A stretch of DNA of 64,000 bases, taken from NCBI RefSeq assembly GCF_032362555.1, contig NC_083512.1, forward strand, positions 2,220,001 to 2,284,000, given 5' to 3'. Below, piece after piece: positions 12,301 to 21,653 of this stretch; position 1 is the stretch's first letter; each line of letters starts with the position of its first letter. Origin of the DNA: Amyelois transitella (taxonomy: Eukaryota > Arthropoda > Insecta > Lepidoptera > Pyralidae). The notes below the pieces were generated by a model. That model worked only from the letters and a program-made list of their open reading frames with translations. It made no database searches and was not told the origin of the DNA. The translations under genes and the position numbers were made by a program.

Positions 12301-15300
12301 ACCTTTCCGCTTAAATACGCACTCATGATTATATATAGATCATAATACGTAAATTTTGCTAAGTATTTGTCGTTGATAAGCCATTATAATGTATTAAGTT
12401 ATGCAAGTACTTAGTGAATTTAGCTATCTGCTTTTAAATTTTGAATGAAAAATGTCGTATCAGTTTTAATCTTACTCTAACTCCAATTGTATTGCACAAA
12501 TTACATGTTTTAGACAGTAATGACTGCAAACAGTGCCCTAGAGTGCTAGCTGAGATTGAACATATTGATGATGATGCCGATGGAGCAGGAATAAACTTCG
12601 TTAAGATTGATGATCGCCAGATGGCTAAGGATTACGGAGTATTTGCTCTACCAGCAGTACTATTTTTCAAACTTGGATCTAAGGATCCTGTCATTTATGC
12701 AGGTAACTTAATTTATGATAAAAATCAATTGATATCAATATGTGATAATGATCAACCTAATAATCATGTAATTATTATTTTAGGCGACTTGTATGACGAA
12801 CAACAACTACTAAGTTGGCTACTCACTCAGAAAAATCCTTCAGGTGACGTAATAGAAGCTCTTGAAGGCCAAGATTTATTAAATTTGATTGAAGAATCTA
12901 ATTCTCTGGCCGTCTATTTCTGTAAGTATCTAAGTAAACATGCAATTTACGCTATATTTACTGCACAACATGTACATACTTTGCCATAGGCTGTTTCACA
13001 ATTGATCTATTGCGTTATGGAAAGATAACCGTTGAATTTACTTAACATTGCAGCAATGTCAAAAATTTTATCACGTCTAGATAAAGAAAAGCAAACCATA
13101 TACTATTTTAAAAACGATTTAAATTAATCACTTACTAAAAATCACGTTGATTTATTTATGAATGTCTTGCTTTTTATTAGGGAACAAAACGCTATGTGAA
13201 ATTTGTAATTCAAAAGCCTTGAGAAAGGCGTCGAAAAAGAAAGAAAAAGCACCTGAAGATGAAGAGGGTCAGGAGCAAGAGGGTACTCGCCATACAAATT
13301 AAAATCGAATGCTGGCATTTTATCCCTTGTTGAAGACTTTACTTGCCCCCCTTAGTATTTTGTGCACGTAGCATGATGTTCCTTTCCTTAGTATAAGTTT
13401 GTAGATGATCTGTAGTTAAATTTTAGTCTTATAAAACTTCGCCAATACCCTGGAAGTAATTTTTTATACGTTATAATTTTACTTAGCCAGTTCTTTTGTT
13501 TCCCAGTAGTTTTCCTGTTTTATGATTATGTAGTTTTATTGTAAGTTTTAGACGCACGTTTACAGATTGTACCTTTACACCACCTTCAATGGTGTCAAGT
13601 GTTTCATCAAATGAAACGCTCTGACAATATGTCAAAACAGCGTTATTGGTAAAAGATGTGGGCTTTTCAGATGGACCTGATTGTGATCAATGTGCTGGTA
13701 TCTTAGAAGAACTTGAAAACATTGACGATGACTGCGACAGACATGGAATAAAGTTTGTTAAAACTCAAGACTATTCGATAGCTGAGTCCTTCGGAGTAAC
13801 TGACTTTCCTGTACTGGTATATTTTGAAGAGGGTATTCCCAACGTATATGAAGGTTCTTTAGCGGAAGAGGAAGAAGTATTACAATGGTTGATTACTCAA
13901 AAAACTGAAGATCGCATTGAACTTATAACGAGAGTAATGTTAGAAAAAATGGTAGAAGAAACTCAGTATTTAGCCGTGTATTTCTGTAAGTTGTAATAAT
14001 TTTTAAATCTTAATTAATGTTATGTGGAAATAGTTTTGTTTCTTGAAAGAATCAACATCTTTTATAATAATTTCCAGATAAGCTAAATTGCCATATTTGT
14101 GATCATATACTAGAAGGATTGGAAGGCATCGACGATGAATGCGATGTTTACGGTATACACATGGTGAAAATTCAGGATCCTCAACTCGCAAAACGATATT
14201 CCATCAAGACATTCCCTGCCATGGTATACTTTAGGTAAATAAGATAGTTGTTCACTACTACATAACATTCAAACAAAGATCTCATCTTTATAATAATTAA
14301 AATTATTTCAGAAATGGTAATCCACTTCTATTTGAGGGAGATCTGCAAAATGAAGAATCTATTCTGGAATGGTTGATTGATGATGATAACCGTGAATTAG
14401 CTGATGAAATCGAATCTGTCAACGAGAGAATGTTGGAGCGGTTGCTTTTGGAATCACATTTACTTGTTGTATTTTTCTGTAAGAATTTTTCTTCTTCGGT
14501 AATTTTTATTATTATTACTCGTCATGTTGCCGAATTAATAAATTAATTTTTGCTATAGATGATGACGACGACTGTCCGGAGTGTGAGGAAATCTTAGAAG
14601 AACTGGAACAAATTGATGGTGAAGTTGATCAGTTCGGAATTGATTTCGTTAAAATAGCAAGTCCAGAAGCGGCAGCGAAGTATAATGTCATCAATATACC
14701 TTCGCTCGTTTATTTCCGAAAACAAGTTCCAATGCTTTATGACGGAGATCTACATCAAGTGGACAGAATCCTGCAATGGTTGACTTCTCAGGATGTTTTT
14801 GAAATTAAAAATGAAATTGAAGAAGTTAACCGCAAAATGTTGGATAAATTACTGGAAGAAAACGAATTCTTAGCTGTCTATTTTTGTAAGTATAATGTAA
14901 CTATGTCATGTAAGATTATTTTGTAAAAAAAACTGGTGGCTTTGCTGGCATTTAAATGTGGCCCGGATGTGTGTATGTGTGTGTTTTTTTATAATTAAGC
15001 TAACAAATATACCAAAATTTGTATGAAATATGAAAGATATGAAATGATGATGTTTATTTTATCTCTTCAGACGAAAAATCAGTTGAGAGTCGGTTGGTAT
15101 TGGATAAATTGGAAAATATTGACAGCGAAACGGACAATCTTGATATCACTTTTGTTAAAATGCAAGATCCTCGTTACGCCAGAAAATGGGGTGTCACGAA
15201 ATTGCCAGCCATCGTCTACTTTAGGAAAAGATTCCCGAGTATATACAGAGGTATGTTGATAATAAACATGGTAATAACTTACTATATAAGTGAAAAGATT

Positions 15301-15533
15301 AAAAATAACAAACTACCGAACAATGAATAAAACCTCTATTTCCAGGTGATATAATGTCAGAAGAGGAGGTTTTAGAATGGCTTCGAAAAAATAGATTCCG
15401 ACAACCAGAGCTTAACATCTTCATGTATGCTTTGATAGCCCTATCAATAGCATTCATTATGTACACAGCTTTCTTACTTCAGTGTTTCAAGCCTTCGCCA
15501 CCTGCGCCAGCGCCGCATCCGAAGCAGGCGTGA
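1197..15533 (+). CDS. Multi-thioredoxin-fold repeat protein, 3' part of gene, alternatively spliced
   Basis: A partial gene whose 5' end is outside the window. The long form joins exons 1197-1379, 2276-2416, 4041-4223, 4542-4685, 4933-5115, 5207-5338, 5422-5736, 5922-6236, 6322-6636, 6721-6909, 6999-7139, 7248-7568, 7872-8054, 11619-11750, 11822-12145, 12514-12702, 12784-12921, 13671-13985, 14078-14234, 14312-14478, 14559-14885, 15071-15250 and 15346-15533. After the two bases completing the first codon this gives 1,620 in-frame codons including the stop. Each ~105-residue module has a strand ending F-Y, a CxxC or its remnant, L-E-x-I-D-D-E, a thioredoxin cis-proline strand (P-x-L-V-Y-F) and Y-E-G-D-L. 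All introns but one are phase 1. The long form ends in a transmembrane helix. The fold resembles PDI or calsequestrin. A role in calcium storage or ER redox is inference. Confidence 0.9.
2417..4040. other. Intron of the thioredoxin-repeat gene
   Basis: A 1.6 kb intron with no coding signal. It holds a strong inverted repeat at 2812-2874 and a short GC-richer patch near 3200-3300 that may be an old transposon fragment. Confidence 0.7.
2812..2874. repeat. 25-bp inverted repeat with 13-nt loop (hairpin)
   Basis: The arms 2812-2836 and 2850-2874 match at 24 of 25 positions, and 13 bases (2837-2849) separate them. The transcript would fold into a tight stem-loop inside the intron. It could be a foldback remnant or a short microRNA-like hairpin. 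Confidence 0.8.
4041..4685 (+). CDS. Thioredoxin module 2 (exons 4041-4223 and 4542-4685), CKKC
   Basis: Starts Y-D-K-P-E-C-K-K-C-A-K-A-L-Q-E-L-E and has the cis-proline strand E-L-P-R-L-V-Y-Y. The junction residue is Ser (Y-E-S-E-L) where the other modules have Gly. Donor gtacgt at 4224, acceptor ttacag before 4542. Confidence 0.9.
4933..5338 (+). CDS. Thioredoxin module 3 (exons 4933-5115 and 5207-5338), no cysteine pair
   Basis: Begins Y-D-H-G-E-D-D-S-M-T-V-L-A-E-L-E, so both active-site cysteines are missing while the fold signature (S-L-P-S-I-V-Y-F, Y-D-G-D-L) is kept. The intron between the halves is only 91 bp. Donors gtgaga and gtacgt. Confidence 0.9.
5422..5736 (+). CDS. Thioredoxin module 4 (single exon), no cysteine pair
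   Basis: The two half-exons are fused: reading continues through Y-E-G-N-L-E-E-E-E-K without a break. Its 315 bases equal 183 + 132, the sizes of separate halves. It begins Y-D-N-N-D-R-K-S-Q-K-V-L-N-E-L-E. Confidence 0.92.
5922..6236 (+). CDS. Thioredoxin module 5 (single exon), no cysteine pair
   Basis: 315 bases, phase 1-1, beginning Y-D-K-D-Q-K-K-S-Q-K-I-L-A-E-L-E and ending A-V-I-F-Y. It is closely similar to module 4, as expected of a recent tandem exon duplication. Confidence 0.92.
6322..6636 (+). CDS. Thioredoxin module 6 (single exon), no cysteine pair
   Basis: 315 bases, beginning Y-D-D-K-E-D-K-Q-D-I-R-I-L-N-E-L-E, with cis-proline strand H-L-P-T-L-V-Y-F. It ends in A rather than T (donor gtacgt), so the junction residue into module 7 is Ser instead of Tyr. 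Confidence 0.92.
6721..7139 (+). CDS. Thioredoxin module 7 (exons 6721-6909 and 6999-7139), widely spaced cysteines
   Basis: Begins S-G-K-C-E-E-G-E-E-C-D-N-I-L-D-E-L-E. The cysteines are four residues apart instead of two, so a normal CxxC active site is not present. The cis-proline strand is T-F-P-T-L-V-F-F. Confidence 0.9.
7248..7568 (+). CDS. Thioredoxin module 8 (single exon), no cysteine pair
   Basis: 321 bases, phase 1-1, beginning Y-K? in the split codon TAT then K-E-G-D-K-K-S-Q-K-I-L-S-E-L-E. Cis-proline strand D-L-P-A-L-A-F-Y. The halves are fused. It resembles modules 4 and 5. Confidence 0.92.
7872..8054 (+). CDS. Thioredoxin module 9, first-half exon, CDTC
   Basis: Begins Y-S-D-D-C-D-T-C-D-D-I-L-E-E-L-E and ends phase 1 after Y-D with donor gtaagt. 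Two different second-half exons can follow in the same phase: a short one at 8329 leading to the acidic tail, or a full one at 11619 leading to the rest of the module array. Confidence 0.92.
8329..8379 (+). CDS. Truncated second-half exon leading to the acidic tail
   Basis: A 51-base exon (acceptor gtttatag, donor gtaaga) that encodes only the start of a second half (G-D-L-K-N-E-N-K-V-L-Q-W-L) and stops before the terminal strand. It is phase 1-1 and joins the exon at 8598. It is likely an alternative to the full exon 11619-11750. Confidence 0.8.
8598..9781 (+). CDS. Poly-aspartate exon, alternative C-terminus
   Basis: The acceptor ctgcag ends at 8597 and the reading frame is phase 1 with exon 8329-8379. 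A basic lead-in of about 70 residues is followed by four acidic blocks (about 8816-8990, 9140-9350, 9474-9595 and 9659-9732), each almost pure Asp. Between blocks a 19-residue motif, A-T-W-K-x-x-G-G-L-K-I-R-Y-P-G-N-K-L-G, occurs twice (9049-9107 and 9395-9453). The frame ends in TAG at 9779-9781. A phase-1 donor (cag/gtaata) at 9770 would instead join the exon at 10085. Such Asp tracts bind calcium with low affinity in calsequestrin. Confidence 0.88.
10085..10356 (+). CDS. Lysine/proline-rich alternative terminal exon
   Basis: The acceptor actgcag ends at 10084. In phase 1 the frame reads G-D-R-C-F-Y-I-G-L-G-A-K-P then a Lys/Pro/Thr-rich tail (repeats such as P-T-K-V and K-A-S-K-G-K), ending W-W-W and TAA. 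It fits the donor at 9770, which would append a strongly basic tail to the polyacidic block. An AATAAA lies 150 bases downstream. Confidence 0.75.
10508..10513 (+). promoter_or_regulatory. Polyadenylation signal AATAAA
   Basis: A canonical hexamer about 150 bases after the stop of the lysine-rich terminal exon, which supports a transcript ending here. Confidence 0.6.
10514..11618. other. Intron or 3' flank between alternative ends
   Basis: AT-rich sequence with no coding signal or recognised repeat. It separates the acidic-tail exons from the exon that resumes the module array. Confidence 0.6.
11619..11750 (+). CDS. Thioredoxin module 9, second-half exon
   Basis: 132 bases, phase 1-1, G-N-L-L-D-E-S-E-V-L-D-W-M through L-A-V-V-F-Y, with donor gtgagt. 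It can follow the exon at 7872-8054 directly by skipping the acidic-tail exons, which extends the protein instead of ending it. Confidence 0.88.
11822..12145 (+). CDS. Thioredoxin module 10 (single exon), no cysteine pair
   Basis: 324 bases, phase 1-1. After the split Tyr codon it reads K-D-D-D-P-R-S-P-R-V-L-R-H-A-E, so the active-site cysteines are replaced. Cis-proline strand N-P-P-G-I-T-Y-F. Confidence 0.92.
12514..12921 (+). CDS. Thioredoxin module 11 (exons 12514-12702 and 12784-12921), CKQC
   Basis: Begins Y-S-N-D-C-K-Q-C-P-R-V-L-A-E-I-E. Cis-proline strand A-L-P-A-V-L-F-F. The 81-bp intron is open in frame, so a cDNA is needed to show it is spliced. The module ends V-Y-F with donor gtaagt and can join either the terminal exon at 13181 or module 12. 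Confidence 0.88.
13181..13302 (+). CDS. Short alternative terminal exon with CEIC
   Basis: The acceptor ctttttattag ends at 13180. In phase 1 it reads W-N-K-T-L-C-E-I-C-N-S-K-A-L-R-K, then a Lys/Glu-rich tail, ending T-R-H-T-N and TAA. The opening resembles the start of a normal first-half exon (compare module 13, K-L-N-C-H-I-C-D-H-I-L-E). It therefore looks like a duplicated module exon that decayed into a terminal exon. Confidence 0.75.
13671..13985 (+). CDS. Thioredoxin module 12 (single exon), CDQC
   Basis: 315 bases, phase 1-1, beginning Y-G-P-D-C-D-Q-C-A-G-I-L-E-E-L-E. Cis-proline strand D-F-P-V-L-V-Y-F. Ends L-A-V-Y-F with donor gtaagt. Confidence 0.93.
14078..14478 (+). CDS. Thioredoxin module 13 (exons 14078-14234 and 14312-14478), CHIC
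   Basis: Begins Y-K-L-N-C-H-I-C-D-H-I-L-E-G-L-E. The intron here is phase 2 and splits the Arg codon straight after the cis-proline strand (F-P-A-M-V-Y-F-R), ahead of the usual Y-E/G site. The two exons total 324 bases, a full module. Confidence 0.9.
14559..14885 (+). CDS. Thioredoxin module 14 (single exon), CPEC
   Basis: 327 bases, phase 1-1, beginning Y-D-D-D-D-C-P-E-C-E-E-I-L-E-E-L-E. Cis-proline strand N-I-P-S-L-V-Y-F. Among the modules its active site is nearest to a working thioredoxin/PDI pattern. Confidence 0.93.
15071..15533 (+). CDS. Thioredoxin module 15 and membrane-anchored C-terminus (exons 15071-15250 and 15346-15533)
   Basis: The first exon begins Y-E-K-S-V-E-S-R-L-V-L-D-K-L-E and lacks the cysteine pair. 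The last exon starts as a second half (G-D-I-M-S-E-E-E-V-L-E-W-L), then diverges into a hydrophobic helix of about 22 residues (F-M-Y-A-L-I-A-L-S-I-A-F-I-M-Y) and a short Pro/Ala-rich tail ending K-Q-A. This makes a tail-anchored form with the module array on one side of the membrane. Confidence 0.9.
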
Positions 15534-16871
15534 GGAATCAACCATATAGACATTTTAAGAATTTAGCTCTTCTATTGTGACTACTTTTCAGTCGTGCGCG
15601 GCTGAACTCGATTCGATTTAGATGAGGACGTCACCATCTTTCAGAACATTGCGATCTGTATCAAATGATCATTTGCATATTGATAAAAACTCTAGATCAA
15701 TTTTACATTAAATACTACGTTCTTGGGATCAAACTGTAGGGATTTTAGAATACAAACGCCTTAAATTTGTACGGGAATCTAAACACTGGATCGTTTCTCG
15801 TTTGTCATGGATGGATAATATTGTAAACATTTTTTGCAAGTCTACTTCATCATGTCCACATAGTTCATGAATTTTGTTTCTTTTTATGTTTTTACTAATA
15901 ATTAAAATATTCGTATAAGTTTTCTATATCTATGGCATTTTAAATTACTGTTATTTTCATTAAGACTGTACTATTTCGTGGGTAGAAAAATCTGTATGGA
16001 TCTTTAGTGTGCCAGTTTTCCAGTGTATCCTAATTATATTGATTTAAATTAATAGCACCGATTATGTCTTCTTATTATAATGTTACTGATGTCTTTAGCC
16101 TTTTAGGTTATGTTGAATCATTGTTGTTAAGTTTGTGTTTGAATTTATCGAGCTCAAAAATAAAGTCACTTTTTCATGAATTAAGTGTAGATTTTTGAAA
16201 AAGAAATGATCATAGTTTGTGTGATAGTTTTAAGTCCATCGACTTAGATTATGATAAAGGTTTGTAACAGTACTTTTTGTTATTGTCGAGTCAATTACCT
16301 ATCTTGCGCGTTCTTCGTGTGATTTCCTTTTATCTGTTACTTTTCATAGATAATATATATTAGACATAATCTTATCAATCATAGCTAATTTCACCTTTGT
16401 TACGTTATATCGTGACTTAGTTTTTGAGCTCGCTTGAAGAGTGTCTGTCTAAAGGGCGGGGACCGGACTGACGCCCGCATGTTACTACTGTACTTATTTA
16501 TATCCCAACGGCTCAGACGGAATGCCTTTACTGCAAGCACATGTGGGTTAATTGCATTCAGAACCCATTTATTATCCGTTTCTTTTAGTAACTTTTCAGC
16601 TTTCACGTCCACTTTGTGCATTGTTTTTACATTATTTCTAAACTTAGATATAATAGTGTTTTTTACTTAGATGATAAGGTTTCAAGTACTGTAGTGACAT
16701 GCCCGATATACTCTGTATCATTCCCGCTCGTGTATATTATTGTGTATAATTATAATGATACCTTCATTAATGAAACGTAAGGAAAGCGAACAGAAATGCT
16801 CAAGGATTTGTGCGAACAAGCGCAGACGTGGACACTAAACTTGTATATAAAATGTAAATAATATTAATAAA
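15534..16871 (+). other. 3' untranslated region of the thioredoxin-repeat gene
   Basis: AT-rich non-coding sequence from the TGA at 15531-15533 to an AATAAA at 16866-16871. No other coding signal is seen. Confidence 0.6.
16866..16871 (+). promoter_or_regulatory. Polyadenylation signal AATAAA
   Basis: A canonical hexamer downstream of the membrane-anchored terminal exon, the best candidate end for the long transcript. Confidence 0.5.
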
Positions 16872-17300
16872 AATAGTAAAATTTGATTGTTCATTTTATT
16901 GACCCTAAAAAATGGAAATGTTTGAAAACAAAGCCCCTTGCCTCTCTTAGAATTCCCTTAAATATAAAATTTTTCAAGTTAGTTATTTAAACGAAATTAA
17001 ACTTTTTTCCTTCTTGACTTATGAAAGGAATAGAAATACATACATGTATTGTAATACATTACTACAAATATTGTGAAAAAAAAAATATGTACGTAATCTT
17101 GACATTTATATCTAGTTTCTTTAAATTTTAGAGATAGTTATCATTATCATAAATATTAACATCTGAGAATAATTTGCAATGCGTAAAAGATAGTGATTGA
17201 AATGAATATTAAAAAAAAACGCGATATATAAATAAAATAGCCTTTCAAACATTTGACATCCACGTAAAAATTTAAAATTAAGATTTTAAGATCAAAAATT

Positions 17301-17306
17301 TTTATT
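17301..17306 (-). promoter_or_regulatory. Polyadenylation signal (AATAAA on - strand)
   Basis: TTTATT on the + strand, 31 bases beyond the stop codon of the first acyltransferase gene. Confidence 0.6.
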
Positions 17307-17336
17307 AAAACAAATACATACTTATTTAACACAGCG

Positions 17337-20164
17337 TTACACTAAATTCAGATTAACATTCTCATGATTTTCTACGTAGTTAACTTTCTCTCTCTCAAAC
17401 AGTTCAATCATCTTTTCTATGAATAGGGCGTGCACTGCGTCCACTTCTTCAGGAGTTGGGTCCAAGTTCCTTTTCACATCTATTGGGGCACCAACTGGAA
17501 ATATACCATTCTTTAATCTATACAAATATTATTAATCTAAAGAATTTAGGCTATATAACATCACGCTGCAACTATAAGGAGCAAAGAAATAATGGAAAAT
17601 GTGGAAAAAACGGGGAAAATTATTCATCCTTGAGTGCTTCAATGATGTCTAATATAACTTTCCATGCGGACGAAGTCACAGGCACAGCTAGTAATTTTAT
17701 AAAGTGGAAACATTTGTACATAACTATTGCATGTTTGTAAGGTTTTCATGCAAAAACTAAGGGAGCGATTAAAACCTTCAGGAGTACCATGCCCTATTTC
17801 TGGAAATTCCCATTTGAAGAAAGCCTTACGCAAAAGCTAGTGGTGATAAATTTAGTTGCCGCCTTGGAATGTTTATCTGCAATTTAACTGCAAAGCCACA
17901 TTTACCTCTCAGCTCTAATCCATTGGTTATCAGTACATCCGTTTTGTTATTACCTCATAGGCGCAACAATGGTACTGATTGGGAATTACTTATCAAAGCA
18001 ATTTTAAATTTTCATAAATTTGCATATAAGTACCTATTTAATTAATGCTTAAATTCTAATGGGGTTTTTCTCCATTTCAAAACTATTGTATAATACGTAA
18101 AAGTTTGTAACAATGAAGTCTATAGCCCATTTATTTACATACAGGTATTGGTAAAAAGCGTAAAAAAACAACGACAAAATGGCAACAAAAAAAATTAAAA
18201 CCTTCTATAAAACTAAGTTTTTGATATATATCTTTCCTGCGGTTTATAGCGGAAACCAAGTATTATAAAAAAATTGAATGAAATCAATAATTCGCTAGAT
18301 AAGTACCTACTTAATATTAAGTAATTAATAGTACTGTTAATATATGAGAGAATGTGATACTCACTAACGACGAAAAGTGGCTTCCTGTAAGGAACTGATC
18401 CGTAACTATATTGCAGCATCCCTCTAGCTCTCGGGAACAATGGGTTGATGCCGATGACCTTGTAGACCATGTCCTGACACTTCCTCGCGAAGGTTCCTTC
18501 TGGTTTCCTCACCGGCTCGTAAAGGTCCACCTCGCCGAAAGTAATGGTGGGAACGAGGGAGGCTCTGGAATAATTTACTTACTTTATACAAAAGTAGCGT
18601 TAGTGATGCTTAACGGTTCCCGTAAAGATCATATGAAAAAAAACACGCACAAGAAGGCACAGGTTCAATTTTTAATGTTGCTTTGTACCAATAATTATTG
18701 TTTCTTGTTAGTTACAAAGGGAGGATAGCGTCTGCATGTCCAGTTAGAAACAGTGCATTGATTTGGTCTGTGTAATAATACCATTCCATACTTATATTAC
18801 GTACTATTTCTAGTGGTTTTATATATCCTGGAAGCATTATCATCAGGTAACAAAAACACGACCATATCTCTTAACCAGAGACATTTCGCTAGTGCCTAAA
18901 CTTGTAGGAATCTTCTTATAGACTGAAATTTCTAAACATAACGACTTACCCAGTTTTGATAGCACAGCGTACAAATCCTTTTCTTTGTTTCAATATCGTG
19001 TTATACTGCCCTGGGTGCGTTAACGCTGCTTCTCTGGCCCCGCCTATGACAACAGCAACCGCATTTCCTTTATACCTCTTAGGATCCAATGAGTAAACTA
19101 TGCTATCATCAGACGCTATCGTGCCGCCAATAGACAAGGCTATCTCTCTGAAGAAAGGCACGTAGAAGTACAAAGGAAGAGTGGCAAATCCTCTTTTGAT
19201 TCCAGGGTAGTGTTTGGTAAACTCAAGGGCGTTCGAAGCGAGAACAGGGAAGAGACCCATACAAATGACGCCGTGAGGAATGCAGCCTAGCAAGTAGTTC
19301 TTCGAAGGGTCCAATTCAGCTGTCTTGATCATCTTGGTCGGAAAATAGTCGCATTGATATTTCCACCACGTCCAATTTCGGACCCAGTCACATCTGAAAA
19401 ATATATTTGGCTGAAACAGTGTGCCGATTTATTTATACAATATTTACAAATTAAAATAAATTACCTGTGTAAATTAATCAAGACTTTGTTATTTTCCTAC
19501 CGACTAACGATTAAGTCGTTAAAATTATCATCCATCTTAAGAATACATTTCAGATTTGGTCCAAAGATTCGACTAGCAAAGACTCCGTCCATATATTTCG
19601 GGTATAAAAAGTTAAAATTAAAATGTTAAACTTAAAAAACTCACGGTCGCCCCCCTTTTTGAGCCGTATTGATGTCGAACAACATCCAGACGGAATATGC
19701 GATAGCCAAGTACCAGTAGCTGGAATAGAGGAGTTTGATGAAGAAGTAGATGCTAAACATGACCCCGCATGACGTCATGAAGTGGAACCAACAGAAGATG
19801 GCTAGGGTTTGAAGCCGTCGTTCCAAAGGTACATCCAATGGAGCCCATTTTATGCCAAGTTTATCTGAAACTGACCTGAGAAAACAATTTCGAATTAACA
19901 CCAACTTAATTTCTAAGATGCTGCCTTTAAATATTGCACAATGCGATGAGACCTTTGGCGCATGAGTAATTTAAAGGCATTTCGTTCATCAATTTCTTTT
20001 ATGACAAAATTATTTTAAGCTTTAACCAATAAATGGTTTGGTGTTCCGCAAGGTTCAATTCTGGGTCATCCGTGTTTTATTCACATTTGCACTATGATCT
20101 TATTAAAATAAAAAGTGCACACAATAATAAAATAAATAAAAATTACATACCGGAATAAATCCAT
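17337..20164 (-). CDS. DGAT2/MOGAT-family acyltransferase, copy 1
   Basis: Five exons, in transcript order 20151-20164, 19645-19875, 18950-19393, 18365-18564 and 17337-17494, total 1,047 bases (348 aa), exactly divisible by three. The family transfers a fatty acyl group from acyl-CoA to mono- or diacylglycerol at the ER. Family landmarks are an N-terminal hydrophobic hairpin (about residues 30-75) followed by K-G-G-R, R-N-W-T-W-W-K-Y near residue 87, I-P-H-G at 120-123, G-G-A-R-E-A, R-K-G-F-V-R, and P-x-F-V-V-I-G-A-P-I at the last exon junction. The first position of the family HPHG motif is Ile; P-H-G is kept. The 14-base first exon (M-D-L-F-R) was chosen because its ATG, donor gtatgt and phase 2 all fit. 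Substrate preference cannot be read from sequence. Confidence 0.93.
17535..17694 (+). mobile_element. Helitron-like element fragment
   Basis: Shares the block ctatataacatcacgctgca and the 3' end cacagctagt with the complete element at 50291-50546. Lies in the last intron of acyltransferase copy 1. Confidence 0.7.
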
Positions 20165-20474
20165 AATTTGATCGTCTATCCTGAGAATTGCTACATGTAA
20201 GATAAAATAACAGTTACATAACACGTCTAAAGACAAGAGATGAAAAAGTCACTATGATATTCAAAGGCAAATATCTAAACAAAGTCCGAAGGTGTAGTTG
20301 GTAATGTAAAACAAGTACTTAGAAACAATGAGGCTAAGCAAAGTAAAAAAATATGTTTTTGCATAATATTATTAACTAAATCTATTATAATGTGCCGGTT
20401 GTATGTTTGTTGACATTAAAACTCACTGCAGGTGAAAAAGAGCATGTATCTCTAGGCTCAGAGACATTTTTGAA

Positions 20475-20670
20475 AGCAGTTTTGGAATGGAGTAGATTTA
20501 TTGTCAAAATTGAATACAAGATATCACTTATTGACGTCTCAATACTTTAATCTTATTATATGTTGTTGTTGTTGTATGTTGTTAGGCAACAGATGTTGCC
20601 GCTTCCAAAGTGCATGTGTGGAAGAAGCGGCGGAACAAACTACACTGCAGCATTTTGAACGGACGTCAAT
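20475..20670 (-). repeat. Dispersed repeat, same family as 34655-34793
   Basis: The blocks gaagaagcggcggaacaaac and ctgcagcatttt are the reverse complement of the copy at 34655-34793. A GTT-rich insertion interrupts it near 20560-20585. Confidence 0.65.
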
Positions 20671-21021
20671 TAACAAATACAAATAGATCTCTTTTAACTA
20701 AGTAGGTATATTTATTTTATTCATACCAGAAATTAAATATTGAGACTTAGGTAGTTTCGCTTTTATGTACCTACTTCTAAACAATATTTATGGAACCTAC
20801 GATTTTCACAGTAAAGTACTATTACATGTCTTTTGATTCATTTTCGATGCTATATTTTTTTTCTTTTTGCCGCAGAAACCAATACTAAGACATACTTGTC
20901 TATATAATACATACAATACAATACATAATATATAAGTACTATCTGCTGCATAACTTCAACTTATTATTTAAATTTATTTGTTTTCATAGTTTAACTTTTT
21001 AGTACTTTTTAGTGGTACTTT

Positions 21022-21212
21022 AAAATAGAACCACTCCATATCTCTCCCATGGTTGTCGTAAAATGCGAGTAACGGAGAGGCTAATAAACTTGGGATTCTT
21101 TTTGTACGCTCGCAACCTGTCACTGTTTGAATGTAAATTCCATAAAAGAGCCCTACAGATTTCTGTCTATCCCGCAAGGGATATAGGCGTGACTTAAAGT
21201 ATGTATAATACG
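21022..21212 (+). repeat. (TATG)n-tailed ~270 bp family copy
   Basis: Runs from gaaccactccatatc through ctgtctatcccgcaagg to a gtatgt tail. The head is missing. Confidence 0.75.
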
Positions 21213-21653
21213 TATAAGCCAAGGTGTTCGAGGTGCACCTGTTACCATGATCCTGGATTATGTAAGGCAAGGCTTCCACCTAAGAGGAGAGAAGAGAAGC
21301 TAGGAGGAATCCATTTCCACTAAAGCTAGGCTGAGAGAAGTGGAAATAACGAAATCTGGTTGGTTTATCAAAATATCTCTCGTCGAGCTTTGGTGGGAAC
21401 TGGGCGTTAGTCAGGTTTACACACTATGCGACTCCCGCCTCACCTCTGCAACTTCCACAGGAAAAACAAACCTATACCTAGGTACCTATTTGTTAAGAAT
21501 TACCAGAGATCGGAATAGGTAGATTGATTTTATGTACTTGCATCATGAATTACCATAGAAAGCATAACATGGATAAGCCTCTTTTCCGGGATTCCATTTC
21601 AGAACTTACACTTACAGTGAACTAACTACATTGTCCGCGGGTAACATAGGATT

